DNA of 38,597 bases from Spirogloea muscicola (taxonomy: Eukaryota; Streptophyta; Zygnematophyceae; Spirogloeales; Spirogloeaceae), in the NCBI GenBank assembly GCA_009602725.1, contig WELB01000242.1, forward strand, positions 1-38,597. Direction: 5' to 3'. A program made the translations under genes and the position numbers. The notes beneath the pieces were generated by a model, which saw only the letters and a list, made by a program, of their open reading frames with translations, was not told where the DNA came from and made no database searches. Shown piece by piece: positions 8,688-19,964 of this stretch (positions are counted from its first letter, which is position 1; each line of letters starts with the position of its first letter).

Positions 8688-11600
8688 ATGGGGGCAGAGG
8701 GGGGGAACACGCTGCCGCTGGTGCACACGCCGACGTACGCCGTCGTCGCCGTCGTCGGCTGCTTCGTCCTCGTCTCCGTCGCCGTCGAGCGCGGCATCCA
8801 CCTGCTCGGCAAGGTGCCTTGTGCTTGCAAGGCAGAGCGCCGGCCCGCCTTTGTCAGGCGCGCGGAGCTTCTGACTGCGTCGCCTGGTCCTGGATTGTGG
8901 CGCTGGCTCGGGCGCCGGCAGGCGCTGCGGAGGCGGAAGCAGAAGGCGCTCTTCAACGCGCTGACCCGCATGAAGGAAGGTGTGCGCAGCGACGCCTCCT
9001 GCGAGGCACTCTCGTGACCTCAGTGCTGTCACCCAATGTCAGCTCTGAGGTCGACTCCTAAGTGAAGCCGGCACAGCAGCGCGACTGGATCGCCTTCCCA
9101 GCGTCGCCACCAGCATTCTCTCCCGCTCGGCTGACGATGTTCCATCACGTAATCAACGGGCTTCACTGGTCGCCTCTTGTCGTGCAGAGCTGATGCTCCT
9201 GGGCTTCCTCTCCATCCTCCTCAGTATCTTCGAGCCGCAGATCGTCAGCATCTGCGTGCCGTTCGACATGGCCAACCCCCTGCTGCCGTGCCGCTACACG
9301 GCCGCCGAGAAGGCCCTCTCTCGGCTGCAGGACAGGGAGGCGCTGGCGCCCGGGCCTGCAGCCGAGGGCCATGGTCGGAGGCTGTTGAGCTCAATCACTG
9401 CTGGTATCAATGGGAGCCGGGTGTGGGCTCCCCACTTGCCAGGTGCGGTGCCTCCCAGGGCCTTGCACAGGAATGCCAGGCGGCTCCTTGCCAAAAGCAT
9501 GGGCAGTGAGGCCAATGTCCCGCCCGAGAGCGAGGGATGCAGTGCGGTAAGCCGTCATTCTAGGTGGAAGAATCCTGTCCTTCACAGCAGCCCTTGCAGC
9601 TAGCTAGATGTCTTGCAGACTGGCACGAAAATAAGTGCCTCAGAGATCGCAACGGGATATTTCTGTTACCAAATGATCTTTGAAGTGTACTATCGGCCTT
9701 CAGTCTGGTCCCAATGTGTGGCAGGGCCATCATGCGTTCATCTCAGGGCCCGGTCTCCACCAGCTGCATACATACATCTTCATGATGGCCATTGTGCACA
9801 TCCTCTTCTCTTTCGTCACGATTGTCATCGCTGAGTGGCGCATCAGCTGCTGGAAGAACTGGGAGGAAGAGGCCCATAAAGACATTGACGAAAGAGAACA
9901 CCTGCCGAGTGGTTGGTGGCTCTTCTGAGTACTTGCAAATGGTGACGCTTGTCTCCAAGTCATTGCTGTATTTCAGGTTGCCTAACGTGAAGACAATTCA
10001 ACTCTAATTACGTTTATCATAATCTACACGGATTTCTTCTGCAGCATGGAAGCAAGCTCCATATCGCCACACCTCTTTTGTCAATCGTCACACACGACAT
10101 GCTGATCACCCGGACAGCCTCCAACTGTACGTGGTAAGAGCCAAAGATTCTCCTGCCACGCTCACGCTGACGTGCTAGTGAGTAACACAGTCAGTTCACA
10201 TTAGAACACAATTAAATTACCAGGCTTCCACGCGGTGTGTCATGCAGTACAACTATGCATTGCTTGGGCTCGCATGCGACTGCAAATCTGTGCTGAAGGG
10301 CTGAAGTGCATCTTCATGTGCTTCAGCCGGATTGCTGCTGTCCTTGTTGCTTTGTTAATGAGAGGCTCCTCTTTTCTGCAGGCATGCTTCTTCCGCCAGT
10401 TTATCAACTCCATCTCCCATACTGACTACCGCGTCCTCCGTCAAGCATTCATTAAGGTGATCAGACATAGTGTGCTGTCAACCCAAAAGCTGCCGAACAC
10501 CTGCCAGCTCCACTTCTCATAGTCAGTACCCTGTCATGGGTGTGGCGCTCGTGTTGCTTCCTTTCCTCATGCACCATTCTGTATGGAATAAATAAGGCTG
10601 GGAGTAGCACATGGTCCCTGCCTTCCTCAGCATGCCAAGATACCTACTATTTGCTGCTGCTTGCTCCGTATTCCCGTGCAGAGTCACAATACCAGCCTCA
10701 AATTTGACTTTCACAGCTATCTGCTGCGCTCAATGGAGGTGGATTTTATACATGTTGTTGGCATCAGGTGTCGCATCGAGCCAATTCAGAAGGGATCCAA
10801 CTTTGGCCTAAAACAGTGCCGCGACTGTGTCTGCTCAACGCTTTTGATTTTGTATTATAATGTCATCGGGAGCTTGCAGTTAGTCCGCTGGTGCCTCACA
10901 AGCCTTTTCTTATTGATTGTGATGATGCTGCAGCTGGTACCTTTGGTTAGTCGTTCTTGTACTGCTTTTACTCGCTGTTCAAAGTATGTGTGATCCCTCA
11001 GACACTTTGCATCTTGTTTGTCAAATGAGCGAAACAACGTTGTCTGACAGCTGTCGACCCGGTGCTCCTTGAGTTGTGACTATCCTGCTATGCTGTTGTA
11101 GTCAAACCAAGTAGTATGTGCAGGAGTGTACGATGTGTCAGCAACTTGGCAATCAGTGGTGTGGGCTGGAGAGCCATGTCAATGCTTCTTGATCATGCTT
11201 GTGTGCTTTCCTGCTCCATTTTGCAATAAATCTTACAAGCTTGATCCACTTCGAGCTGCCTTGTTAGGTTGGCACATCCTTTTTTGGGTTTCCTTCGCCC
11301 CACTCCTTGTAAGCAGATAGACTAAGATTGTTGACTACTTACTGCAAGCAAACCTCAGCATAGCAATGCAATCATGCTGAGAAGTCACTGATTTCAGAAA
11401 CATAACAGTAGCCTTCGATGCTGCCGCAAGTTGCCGATGAAGTGTAACAATTAGCATGGGTTTGTATCATACCAGATGGCGGTGATGGTGGGTACAAAGC
11501 TGGAGCACATCATGTCGCAGATCGCGCACGAGACCAAGGACGGCAGTGGCAACTGCTTGAGCAACAGTATTGTACTTCGTGACGACCTCTTTTGGTTCAA

Positions 11601-13249
11601 CCGGCCCGTCCTCATGCTCAACTTCATCCATTACATCTTGTTCCAGGTAAGCACCTGCTCTGAATTGGGCGAGGTCCAGACATGGATATTCTGGAAACGC
11701 ATGTCTATGCGGACTTGCGGTTCCAGAGGGTGGTGAGGCACAGGCGGTGAGACCAGGCGGTTCTTACCGCCTGGTCTCACGGGGGTTTAGAAGCACATGT
11801 AGAAGCACATACTTATGTTGTTGGATCATTTGGATCATTTCCCCCTTCAAAGCACAGCAAATCCAGAACATGAGCTTCCTTTCTCAAAATCGAGCTGCAG
11901 TAGCTGACGGCAATGGCTGCAGTAGCTGACGGCACTTCCTCAAGTCTGCAGAATGCATTTGTAATTGCTTCAATCATTTGGACGCTGGTAAGGATACTCC
12001 AGCCATTGTAGCAGACCTACTGTTTGCTGCAAAAATGAATCTCACGAAATCTCACGATCTCAGGATGCAACACACATGAACATATTGAAGGAGCAGCATC
12101 TTGCATCTATGCTGGATATGTGCAGGAATGCTCCAAGTGGCAAACTCCAAAACTTCTTGCTACTGTCACATGCATATGGGAGTTGCACGCTGACACAATG
12201 ATGGACCTTGTGCAGTGGGAGATTGGTACAGATTCATGTTTCACAAACTCGTATACTTTCCTAATCATCTCCGTGGTTCTGAGGTTAGCAGACATTCTAA
12301 TCTCTTCACATTCCGGCCAAATGCTCCAATGTGGTGTAACATCTGCGTCAGATCATCTGAGCATTTGATAATAGTCCTAGTACTTAATATTCTCAGTCAA
12401 GCCTTCCACTTAGTCCGACACTGGTCAGATGTATCAGGAGTATCTTGAAACAAAGCATTGATGGCTTGCCTGTTGCAGCTGCTCTGTCCAGCTACTCTGC
12501 AGTTATGTCACTCTTCCACTCTACGCTTTTGCTACTCAGGTCAGCCCCACAGCCTCCTCATGCAGCTCATCCTCATAATGCATGCCCACCTTTTGGCTGC
12601 TCAATTTTGCTAAGTGGTCACAACGCTCTCATTGCCCAGGATTAATGCTCGCAATTACAGAGGGGTGGACAAGGTAGATATATCCAACTTCTCTCCTTGT
12701 CACATTCTGATGATTGTGTTGACGTTTTGATTGCAGCTTGGATCAAAGTTCAGGAAGGAGCTCTTCTCGGAGGACGTACACGTTCCGTTGAGGGCCTGGG
12801 CAAAGCGCAACAAGAAGCACAAGCCCAACCTCCTGGGGGATGCCGCCAAGCAGGCCGTGGGCCTGGCGACATCGACAGTCATCGGAGCAGCAAGCCTGAG
12901 GGCTGGCCAGGTGCTCGGCTTGAGCAGGGCTCCCAAGGCCAACTCCTCCACTCCGGATCTCACCACGGTGGCCGAGGAGCCTGCCGACCAGCTCACCAAC
13001 CATGCCAACGCCAGATCAGTATCACTGCCAACCCACTCGATGGATGAACGGCATCGCCATCCAGATGACAAGGCATTGACCAGCAATCTGGCTGACCTGC
13101 CATCGAGTTGGACATCAGAAGGTGCCGATGAGGTTCCTGGGCAAGAGCACTCTCGCACTCTAGCAGACAGCCTGCCAGCGGAGGAGCTTGTGGTCCCTAG
13201 AGAAGTGGAGAAGGAGTACGAATTCTACAGTAATGATGATTCTCACTGA
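8688..13249 (+). CDS. MLO: MLO-like seven-transmembrane protein, 13 exons
   Basis: Exons with matching phases: 8688-8813, 8922-8979, 9188-9546, 9725-9908, 10045-10133, 10382-10456, 10682-10767, 10873-10945, 11476-11646, 11952-11987, 12216-12283, 12479-12539, 12737-13249; about 632 codons, intact. Family signatures in order: TPTYAVVAVV in TM1; LRRRKQKALFNALTRMKEEL; ELMLLGFLSILLS (62-74); loop cysteines C84, C96, C179; GLHQLHTYIF (191-200); WKNWEEE; ACFFRQF; FDFHSYLLRSMEVDF; MVGTKLEHIM (354-363); FWFNRP (389-394); NAFVIASIIW; CSYVTLPLYA; then LGSKFRKELF and LRAWAKRNKK with W483 in the calmodulin-binding position. MLO proteins are plasma-membrane proteins with a cytosolic calmodulin-binding tail, reported as Ca2+-permeable channels and linked to powdery-mildew susceptibility and tip growth in land plants; the role in this organism is unknown. 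The start is the only in-frame ATG shortly before TM1. Least certain boundaries are the exon 4 donor (GTGGTT) and the exon 8 acceptor (CGGGAG). The acidic Ser/Thr-rich end after residue ~500 is not family-conserved. Confidence 0.95.
11747..11780. repeat. Perfect 14-bp hairpin in an MLO intron
   Basis: GTGAGACCAGGCGG (11747-11760) is separated by the 6-base loop TTCTTA from its exact reverse complement (11767-11780). It lies inside the intron between exons 9 and 10. The stem is too short for a typical microRNA precursor. It could be the remnant of a small palindromic element. Confidence 0.9.
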
Positions 13250-14160
13250 TATGGCTGCTGCCTGTAAAAGGTATATGGTACCAAGAATGTGTGGGGCATG
13301 TAGATCGCACTCAGCTTCCGCACTTCAAGGCCCTTCCCTTCCTTTTCTGGGTGGTTGCTTTCGGCAGCTTTGTCCTCCCTAGGCAGCTCAACATTCTTTG
13401 ACCCAGCAGCTCCTAAAAACTGAAGGTGTTACTGTCGGATTGAGATACTCTCATGAGGAGTATTTCTCTTGCAGTCCCTTTTCTTTGGTCCTTGTCCACG
13501 AATCAATAAGCAGCTAACCTCCAAGGCGCTGCAAGTCTCGCCTATACTCACATTGGCTAAACGCTGGGATAGAGCAGGCACACTGTTGAGAACAGCGAAA
13601 AGCTGAATCTTGATGTTAATTGTTTGGTGGTCCACCCTGCATCAGCAGTTTTTTGGACTCTTATTCACATCATATAAGCGTCACTGCGGTGTCAATTGCT
13701 GGTCTGGGAGCTAAGCAACATTGCAAGTAAGTGCTGTGCATGGCAGCTGGGCTGTTTTGAAAGAAATGAACATTCATTGGAACTATATTTTCACCTTGTA
13801 GCCTACCGCTTGATGCTGAACACTGGTCACTGGTCAATTCTCAGCAAGCCATGCAGGCAAGCACGTCTTAGTGGTAGGTACATGATTTAAAATTTCTACT
13901 TTCTTGTACCACGATTGGTGGGCACGACTTCTTTGCTCGGGCTTTGCCTGAAGTGGGCGTCGAGCATACATGCAAGCCGCCACAGCGTGTCTGCAGCGTG
14001 TCTCCAGCAGTGGCACTCGGCGGCACATGTAAGGAATGCTGTGGATCGCCAAGCCCGGGCTGCTAGCAGAGCAAGGAGAAGTGAGGAAGCATTGGAGTGG
14101 ATGCCGGCGGCGCGAGGAACAGCGGGGAAGGCATGGGGACGGGGCTGCAACGGTAAGTAG
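13250..14160. other. MLO 3' flank; no further gene recognised
   Basis: TGTAA, the usual green-algal polyadenylation signal, occurs at 13263-13267, only about 14 bases after the MLO stop, and next near 14028. Neither can be chosen from sequence alone. No other gene is recognised; short frames on both strands lack family likeness. Ordinary composition suggests 3' UTR and spacer. Confidence 0.4.
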
Positions 14161-14450
14161 CAACGGTCACTGCAGGGGCAATGGGCCAGAGGTCCGAGGC
14201 TGGGTGAAGAACTCACCCTCTCGCCGCCGCCTCTGGGTCTCGGCGGAGTGCCTCTTTCCCTGCAGCGAGCTATTCCGACCTGATGTTGCTCACTCGCGGA
14301 TACTGAGCTTCCCTCTGCATCGTCTTGTGTTTTGTCGTGTTTTGTAGTGTAGTCCTTTTTCGGCACCTCTTTCTTTGGCTTTGGACATTATCCATTCTTT
14401 TTGGGCTGGCTTTGCCAGCTCCTCTTCTCTCTGGGCGAGCACTTTCTTCT
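14160..14450 (+). mobile_element. Retroelement 3' end with hairpin tail
   Basis: DNA around GGGTCTCGGCGGAGTGCCTC, CCTGATGTTGCTCACTCGCG and the stop TGA near 14305 matches copies at 25180-25271 and 38290-38366. In those copies the frame reads SSYSDLMLLTRGY-stop; here the upstream part is out of frame. The tail follows: GCATCGTC..TGTGTTTTG, TTTCTTTGGCTTTGGACATT and CTTTTTGGGCTGGCTTTGCC, then GGGCGAGCACTTTCTT. Confidence 0.8.
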
Positions 14451-15420
14451 CTCCCATCTCGGGTGCCCCCTATGTAGCCCAACGGACTGCGAGCCCGGCC
14501 ATACGGGCCCGGGTGGTATAATTGGCACCCAGTCTCTCGTTGGCGACCCGTCCACGACCCTTCGACGGCTTTCAACAGGCTACCACCGACAATCTACCCA
14601 TCCATCGGCCACCCCCGCCATACTGACGGTCCCCCGTCAATGCCCCGTCAATAGCGACTGACGGTCTACTACCGACAACACTAGCGGCTAACGACGCGTC
14701 AAGGCAGTCTATAGCGCTGCCGCCTCCCGTCGCCGTCCAGCGCCAGCACCATGCTGTCTCGCGCGTCACGACTCCAGGTAGCGCCGCTCTCAGCTAAAGG
14801 TTGAATCTATGCTTTTCAGCCTGGCGAAATGTCTGTCTACAGGCATATGTCAAGCCTTTCCTGCGGCACTGACGGTCAAATTATTCATCAGCCGAATGAG
14901 GTGTCTAGTTTCCAAGCATATGTCAATACATAACTGCTGCACTGACGAGTTTGCAGTGCATTGCGCAGAATGGTGGTGCGGGCGCGCCTATTTGTGGAGC
15001 CCAGACATGCAAGATTTTGTTCTGCTTGCTGATTTCCACCACTATTTGTTGAAGTTACATTCTATTGAGTACATTAAGCCCACACCTAGGGCTGATTCAA
15101 GACATGGCATGGCTTGGTATCAGTTGCACCAACATGGACATGCATTGCTCAGCGAGCTGAGTTGGCTTCACATAAGTGACTGATAAGTTCGCAGTGGATG
15201 CTGCATGTGGGGCAAGATTGCAACATGAAACATAGGTGCTGGAGCATAAGGGTTGGTATTGACAACGTTTTCGGAAAGATTGCTAGAAGTTGGAGTGCTG
15301 AGCTTTGCAATTGATTGCAGGCAAAAAAGTAGGCCGTCAAGAGACATCAATGGAGCCTGTCGTGCTATACTATGTCGACTGCTTATTTGTGTCGATCTGA
15401 CTAGGACAGTCGACTTGGCT
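14450..15420. other. No recognised gene
   Basis: This stretch includes a region rich in ACCGACA/ACTGACGG words at about 14570-14690 and an open frame at 14809-15183 of about 124 residues with no family likeness. Within that frame, GGCATATGTCAAG..GCACTGACGG and AAGCATATGTCAA..GCACTGACGA form a weak ~75-base duplication. I do not call a gene. Confidence 0.4.
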
Positions 15421-15424
15421 TGAC

Positions 15425-15725
15425 ACGTGGCTTCCTAGGCTGGGTCATACAGCTTTGGGGGTTATTCAAGCTAAGGATGGAGGACCACTTCTCTCTCTCC
15501 CTCTTATGGCTACCTAGGCTGGGTCATACACTTGTGTGTAATTCACGCTAAGGATGGAGGACCACTTCTCCTCCTCTCTCTCTCTTCATTCCTCTCTCTC
15601 TCTCTCTTCTGCCTCTCTCTCGACGACAACAAGAACAACATCGACCGCTCATTCAATGCGGACGACAACAACAATATCGAACGCTCATCAAATGCGGACG
15701 ACAACAACAACGGAGCGACTACAAG
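15425..15725 (+). repeat. Nested short tandem duplications
   Basis: GGCTGGGTCATACA plus AAGGATGGAGGACCACTTCT occurs at about 15437-15490 and again at about 15520-15570, with CT-rich runs after each. Immediately downstream a ~42-base unit with ATGCGGACGACAACAACAA repeats at about 15655, 15695 and partially upstream. An Asn/Asp-rich frame (15532-15960) arises from it. It is repetitive at DNA level in every frame, so it is not called as a gene. Confidence 0.7.
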
Positions 15726-17720
15726 GGCCCAGGCCCACGCACGACGCCAACCAGCCGAAGATCGTTCAAGGCGCAACGAGGGAAGCCCATCTGCAAGCAC
15801 CTCAACCACCAACAAGACCGTCAAGGTGGGCGCTATCGAAGCGGTGGCGGGGCGATCGTGGAACGAACCGGCTGAAGATGACCATCTTACGGTCGAGCCA
15901 GCCACTGAGACGGGTGACGGCCCACGACAGCCGGCCATCCAGCTTAGCCAACCAGCGTAGCCAACGGCTGAACCTGGCCTGTCAGGCAGCGCTAGGATCT
16001 CTGCCGCGCCCAGCCCAAGTCGGGGCGAGCAGCCCTTGCAAAGCAGTCCGCTTTGCAAGTTTTACCCTCTTGCCGCGAGCCACGCCTGCGCCAACGCCGC
16101 ACCATAGAAGCGTAGAGCCTAGGGCAGGAGCCGCAGCAGCTAGTAAACCTTCGCACGGACCAGCGGCGCGACTGCGAGAAGTCGTGGTGATTCTGTGGTG
16201 AGCAGCCTCGAGTAATGTGCGCATCGCAAGCTTCACTAGGTTGAGCACTAGTTCTCAGATTGCTTCAGTAAAGGCTGTGCATTGAGGCCTAGTAGCACTG
16301 TCATCGATTGGCATTTACTGACCTTGCACAAGTAATTTTCTTGTGGACAAGGTACTGCACATTTGCTTGTGTGTATGCTCTTTAATATTGCTCGCATTTC
16401 AAAATACACTTGTATGCTTGCATCGCACCGTTGAAGCGGTAGACAGTGGCCACGAGTCGCTTAGTTCTGGATACCAGATACAACCACTCAGTAGACAGTC
16501 CATCGCCCACTTTAGAAACTACAGGATTTTTGGACTATTCTGTACTTTCTTATTATGTTGTGAGACTGTTAAGAATTTATGTTGGCTTCTCATTGGACTA
16601 TTTTCTTTCAGCCTGGCCAACGGGATCGACAATTCCTTTCGATTTGTTTATATGTGGAGTCTGGCACGTCAGTATTGGTCGTCATCTAGACCTATCGACG
16701 TCATCTCGCATGGACGCCCTCTCGCATGACAAGCCTCACCCGCTCCGCCTGCCCCGCTTCCAACACGACTTGGGGCCCAGTTTGCTGCTCCTGTGACTAC
16801 GGAGGAGATTGCTGGCGGCAAGGCAGCAGGTCCTCCTCCCGCTTATCACTGCTTCGCTCTCTCCCGTTCCCATTGAAGAAACTCGAGGCACACAGAGACC
16901 GAGAGAGAGACAGCAACAGCTAACAGCTCGCCCAGCAAACGAGGTGTACCTTTGTATCACCACGCGGTTGGGCACGTTGCCAGGGCATGATGCCCTCCAG
17001 CCGGTCACCTCATCGAAGTTGTCTGTGAGAGCGGACGGGGCCATAGACGAAGAGCATACCCGCCAACCTGAGAAGTGGTGCCAGTACCGGCATCCGTCCC
17101 GCTCCCTAGCCAAATACGGGAGAAGCGCAGCCCGTTGCCAGCAAACGGAGCCGGCCAACGCCCGCCGCCAGCAAGGTCCTCACGGTGCATCGATCTCGCA
17201 TCGCTTTGTATCGGCTTGTCATATTGATGGATGAGCGTTTTGGAGCCGACATCGCGACCAAGCATACACAATTTCGATGTGGAGTGGGCCTCGCGAGCGG
17301 GCAATGCGCAAGAGCCTGCCGGCGAGGGCCCGGCGGCCGATGGGAGGCCGCAAACCACGTCACGGAGGCGCGGCTGGCCGGCGGGCCTCGGCCCCGGATA
17401 ACCGCTAGGCTGCAGGTTATCCCGCCGGTGCCGGAGGCGCGCCCGGGCTCGGGAGGCGGAGCACGCTGGGTTACCTCCGGATGGGCGCGGGAACCCGCGG
17501 GGCAAACCTCCTGGGAGCCGGGGGGGAGTGGGCCGGCCGCAGCGCCGCTACTGCTGGTGGCGCCGCCGGCTTCTACAAACCGCGGGCAGGCGGGGGTTGG
17601 TGCGCGGCCCGCCTTCGGTGGGAAGAAAGGGCTCGCCCATTGAGGAGAAGGGGCGAGCTCCCACCCCTCGGTGGGAGCTCGCCGCCAGAGCCCCCCCCGC
17701 CGCCAGAGTAGGGCCGGTAG
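15725..17720. other. No recognised gene; GC-rich DNA with long chance frames
   Basis: Several overlapping open frames occur on both strands at 15543-16201 and 16736-17735, the last very GC-rich (Gly/Pro/Arg/Ala). None shows a domain, signal peptide or splice structure that I recognise. High GC removes stop codons and makes such frames common. A retroelement internal region is possible because known repeat units lie on both sides, but nothing diagnostic is visible. Confidence 0.4.
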
Positions 17721-18000
17721 CCGCGGCGCTGTCATGAGATATCCCGTCGGTGGTCCATTTGTGTCGATCTGACAAGGATGGTGACGTGGAAGTATACGTG
17801 GACATTACAGGTGGACTCACATTTGCTCTAGTGTGAATGAGTCGCAACCAGGTCACCTCCGGCTCCACGTCAGTCAGGAAAGATTCGCACCAATCCGGTT
17901 CGGTGTCGGAGCACCATCCGATCCGCCGCCGTGCCTTCCCCCATCAACGGCAAGCAGCCCTTCCTGCCGCCCGAACCCGCTCAGACAGAAAGCCCAAAGA
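17720..18000 (+). repeat. Dispersed repeat, 'GTGTCGATCTGACAAGG' family
   Basis: ATATCCCGTCGGTGGTCCAT, then GTGTCGATCTGACAAGG and, further on, TCGGAGCACCATCCGATCCG. The minus strand at 21050-21361 carries the same series (ACCCCGTCGGTGGCTCATTA, GTGTCGGTGTTGACAAGG, CCGGAGCATCATCCGGATC). Shorter copies lie at about 15385-15430 (plus) and 22135-22195 (minus). Two copies give a similar peptide, (V)xKDxxQxGSxxEHHP, which may be a remnant of an element protein. Confidence 0.7.
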
Positions 18001-18034
18001 AGCCGAAAAGAAGGAAAGCCCTACGTCCACTTCG

Positions 18035-19205
18035 ATGGGTGTGCCCCCACCTTGACGAGTGCTGGCGGGTACCGGCCAGGCTAGCGGCGGGTAAAGGTAG
18101 GTAGGGATAGAAATTACAGTCTCGGGCTACACTGGCCTTCAAGAAGGTGCTCGCCCATTGAGAAGATGGGCTGGCAAAGCCAACCCAAAAAGAATGGACA
18201 ATCAAGACGGTCTCAGGCTACACTGGCCTTGAGACCTGGGGTGCCAAAAGGCCAAATGGCCAGCCCCCAAAACCCATGTTATTCTTTGCCTGACCAATGA
18301 TAAGGGGTGCGGAGGGTCGGGGCCGAGCAGTCCACTCGGCCCAGTCTTTTGCTCTTGCCAGAACTGCCCCCAGCGCCGCCGCCGCCGCCGCATTGCCGTC
18401 GTCGCGTCTTCGCTGCTGTCGAGCCACGCCAGGAAGGCGTGGGCTCGCAGGAAGGGCAGCCGCGCTGCTAAAAAGCCTTATCCCGGGGGACTCCGCTGCC
18501 AGTCGCGACAGAATCGGTGCACAGGTAAACCACGAAACATCGTGACCTTGTGCGTGAGGTGCAGATATCGGGTATTGCCTCGGTCTGCTCTGAGGCTGTC
18601 ATACACAGTCTTGCGTCGTTCATTTGTTGAAGGTTCCATCGCTAGACCTTGTGGCCGGTGACTGGTTCTTGCACTGCGGTGCCGCTTACGGGTTACTTGG
18701 AATTTGCACTGCGGTGCCGGTTACCGTTACTTGAGATTTGCACTGCGGTGCCGGTTACCGTTACTTGGACATTGCACTGCGGTGCCGGTTACGGGTTACT
18801 TGGAAATTGCACTGCGGTGCCGGTTACCGTTCTTGAGATTTGCTTGCTGTGCCGGTTACGGTTACTTGAATTGCACTGCGGTGCCGGTTACAGTTAACTG
18901 GAATCTGCGCTATTGCTTGACTTGGGTTTCGCTTTATTGAGTACCTTGTGTCTTGTTCTCAGCATCCGCGTTTTACTAATTTGCAATCATCCATCACAAG
19001 CTCAAAGTCTACTATTGTACTATTACTAGACTATCATTTCAGCAATGCTTTTGTTTGCAAATAGGAATACCTAATTTTGTGAGTATTTTTTTATTTCAAA
19101 ATGTGTTGCGCTACCTGTCACGTAGACTCCAACAATCTCACTTGAACTTCTGACCAATCTGTTGTATCGACGTTATATGGCACTCGACACTCCGTGGCAC
19201 GACAG
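18035..19205 (+). mobile_element. Copy A of a ~1.1-kb element with internal minisatellite
   Basis: Order of parts: CCACCTTGACGAG and GGTACCGGCCAGGCTAGCGG; GGCTACACTGGCCTT motifs; a CCG triplet run (about 18370-18400); a 34-35-base tandem array (18671-18900); AATCATCCATCACAAGCTC; then CGACGTTATATGGCACTCG and the end GGCACGACAG. The same order occurs at 22590-23755 (plus) and 19965-20990 (minus). On the other strand the element would start TGTC and its far end lies near a CA, so a solo LTR is conceivable, but target-site duplications were not established. Confidence 0.75.
18671..18900 (+). repeat. 34-35-bp minisatellite, about seven units
   Basis: GCACTGCGGTGCCGGTTAC starts at 18671, 18706, 18740, 18774, 18809, about 18842 (degenerate) and 18873, with GTTACTTGRA spacers. 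GCACTGCGGTGC is nearly self-complementary. The array forms the middle of element copy A. Cys/Leu-rich frames over it are by-products. Confidence 0.95.
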
Positions 19206-19299
19206 CGCCTTGCCGGCACGTACCTCGGCGGCTCCAAACCCCCTCGCGGCCACTCCGCATTTGCCCACGGGAGCGAGTGTGGCGAGGGCACACGAAGCA

Positions 19300-19345
19300 C
19301 GAGGATTACGAAGCACTCAGTAACCCCTGCTAAGCAGCCTTGAGG
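19300..19345 (-). mobile_element. Retroelement end remnant
   Basis: On the minus strand the sequence reads CTGCTTAGCAGGGGTTACTG followed by AGTGCTTCGTAATCC, the LLSRGY-stop end also seen at 5450 and 24151. Only some 45 bases are preserved between element copies A and B. Confidence 0.55.
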
Positions 19346-19392
19346 GGCCTCCTCCGATGGTCCGAGGAGCTGGGATTTGTCGAGCCACCTAG

Positions 19393-19964
19393 TGTCAGTT
19401 GCTAGTTAACGTCGATAGGACAGAGTTGTCTGAAATTCAGGTGAAAAGGTAGAGTTGACATGATTACTGTTGACGCCAAACATTGTGAAAGGAAATAGAA
19501 AACGAGAGAATTGCACATTACTTGGTTTGAGATGAGATAGATACTGTAGTATAGGAATGAGAAGGTCATTGAGACTTGCGATGGATGATTTCCAATTTAC
19601 CAAACTAAACGAGCGACCAAAACACCAAGCGAGCAACAGTTATGCAAGGACCAAATCTGGAACTGGTATCCAGAAACCGTTACAGTAACAGTAACAGTAT
19701 CGATTTGTGAGTAACACGGAATTCCCTAACGCCCAAGTATATGGACTTCGGACAGTAACCAGTTTTGCGCACAAGTATAGGGACTTCGGACGGTAACCAG
19801 TTTCACGCCCAAGTATAGGGTGTTTTGTCAGTATCGATGCTTGCAAGATAGAAGCACTCGACACAATAGCTTCCAATACTACTTTGGAGATCAGGTTAAG
19901 CAAGAGCAAGCGTGCCTGCCAATGTGCCGGTTGACGTACCGGTCAAACGGAGTTCGTTGGTAGA
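19393..19964 (-). mobile_element. Copy B (3' half) of the ~1.1-kb element
   Basis: Read on the minus strand it begins AGCCTTCTACC and ACTCCGTTTGACCGGTACG (matching 23090-23125), passes a 38-base tandem array (19734-19830) and TGGAAATCATCCATCGCAAG, and ends CCTATCGACGTTAACTAGCA. It abuts the GGCACGACAG end of copy D at 19965, so B and D lie head-to-tail. The Gly/Ser-rich half is missing. Confidence 0.75.
19731..19830 (-). repeat. 38-bp minisatellite, about three units
   Basis: CAAGTATAGGGACTTCGGAC-type units start at 19734, 19772 and 19810. They hold GGTAACCAGTTT and, on the complement, GGGCGTGAAACTGG. The 35-base array at 23.2-23.4 kb shares GGGCGTGA and CCGAAGTCCC, so the two arrays are related but differ in unit length. 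Confidence 0.9.

Noticed and set aside
11747-11780. MicroRNA precursor
   Set aside because: A 14-bp stem with a 6-base loop is too short for a Dicer substrate.
14500-14540. LTR primer-binding-site-like TGGTATAATTGGCACCC
   Set aside because: No matching LTR pair or gag-pol frame flanks it, and the match to an initiator-tRNA site is only partial.
15532-15960. 142-residue Asn/Asp-rich frame
   Set aside because: Built on a ~42-bp tandem repeat and CT-rich runs, with no domain and an equally long frame on the other strand.
17005-17735. Overlapping 150-209-residue frames on both strands
   Set aside because: High GC content removes stops; none shows a motif, signal peptide or plausible splice structure.
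18649-18940. Cys/Leu-rich repeated frames resembling a repeat protein
   Set aside because: They are by-products of the 34-35-bp minisatellite and appear in two frames at once.
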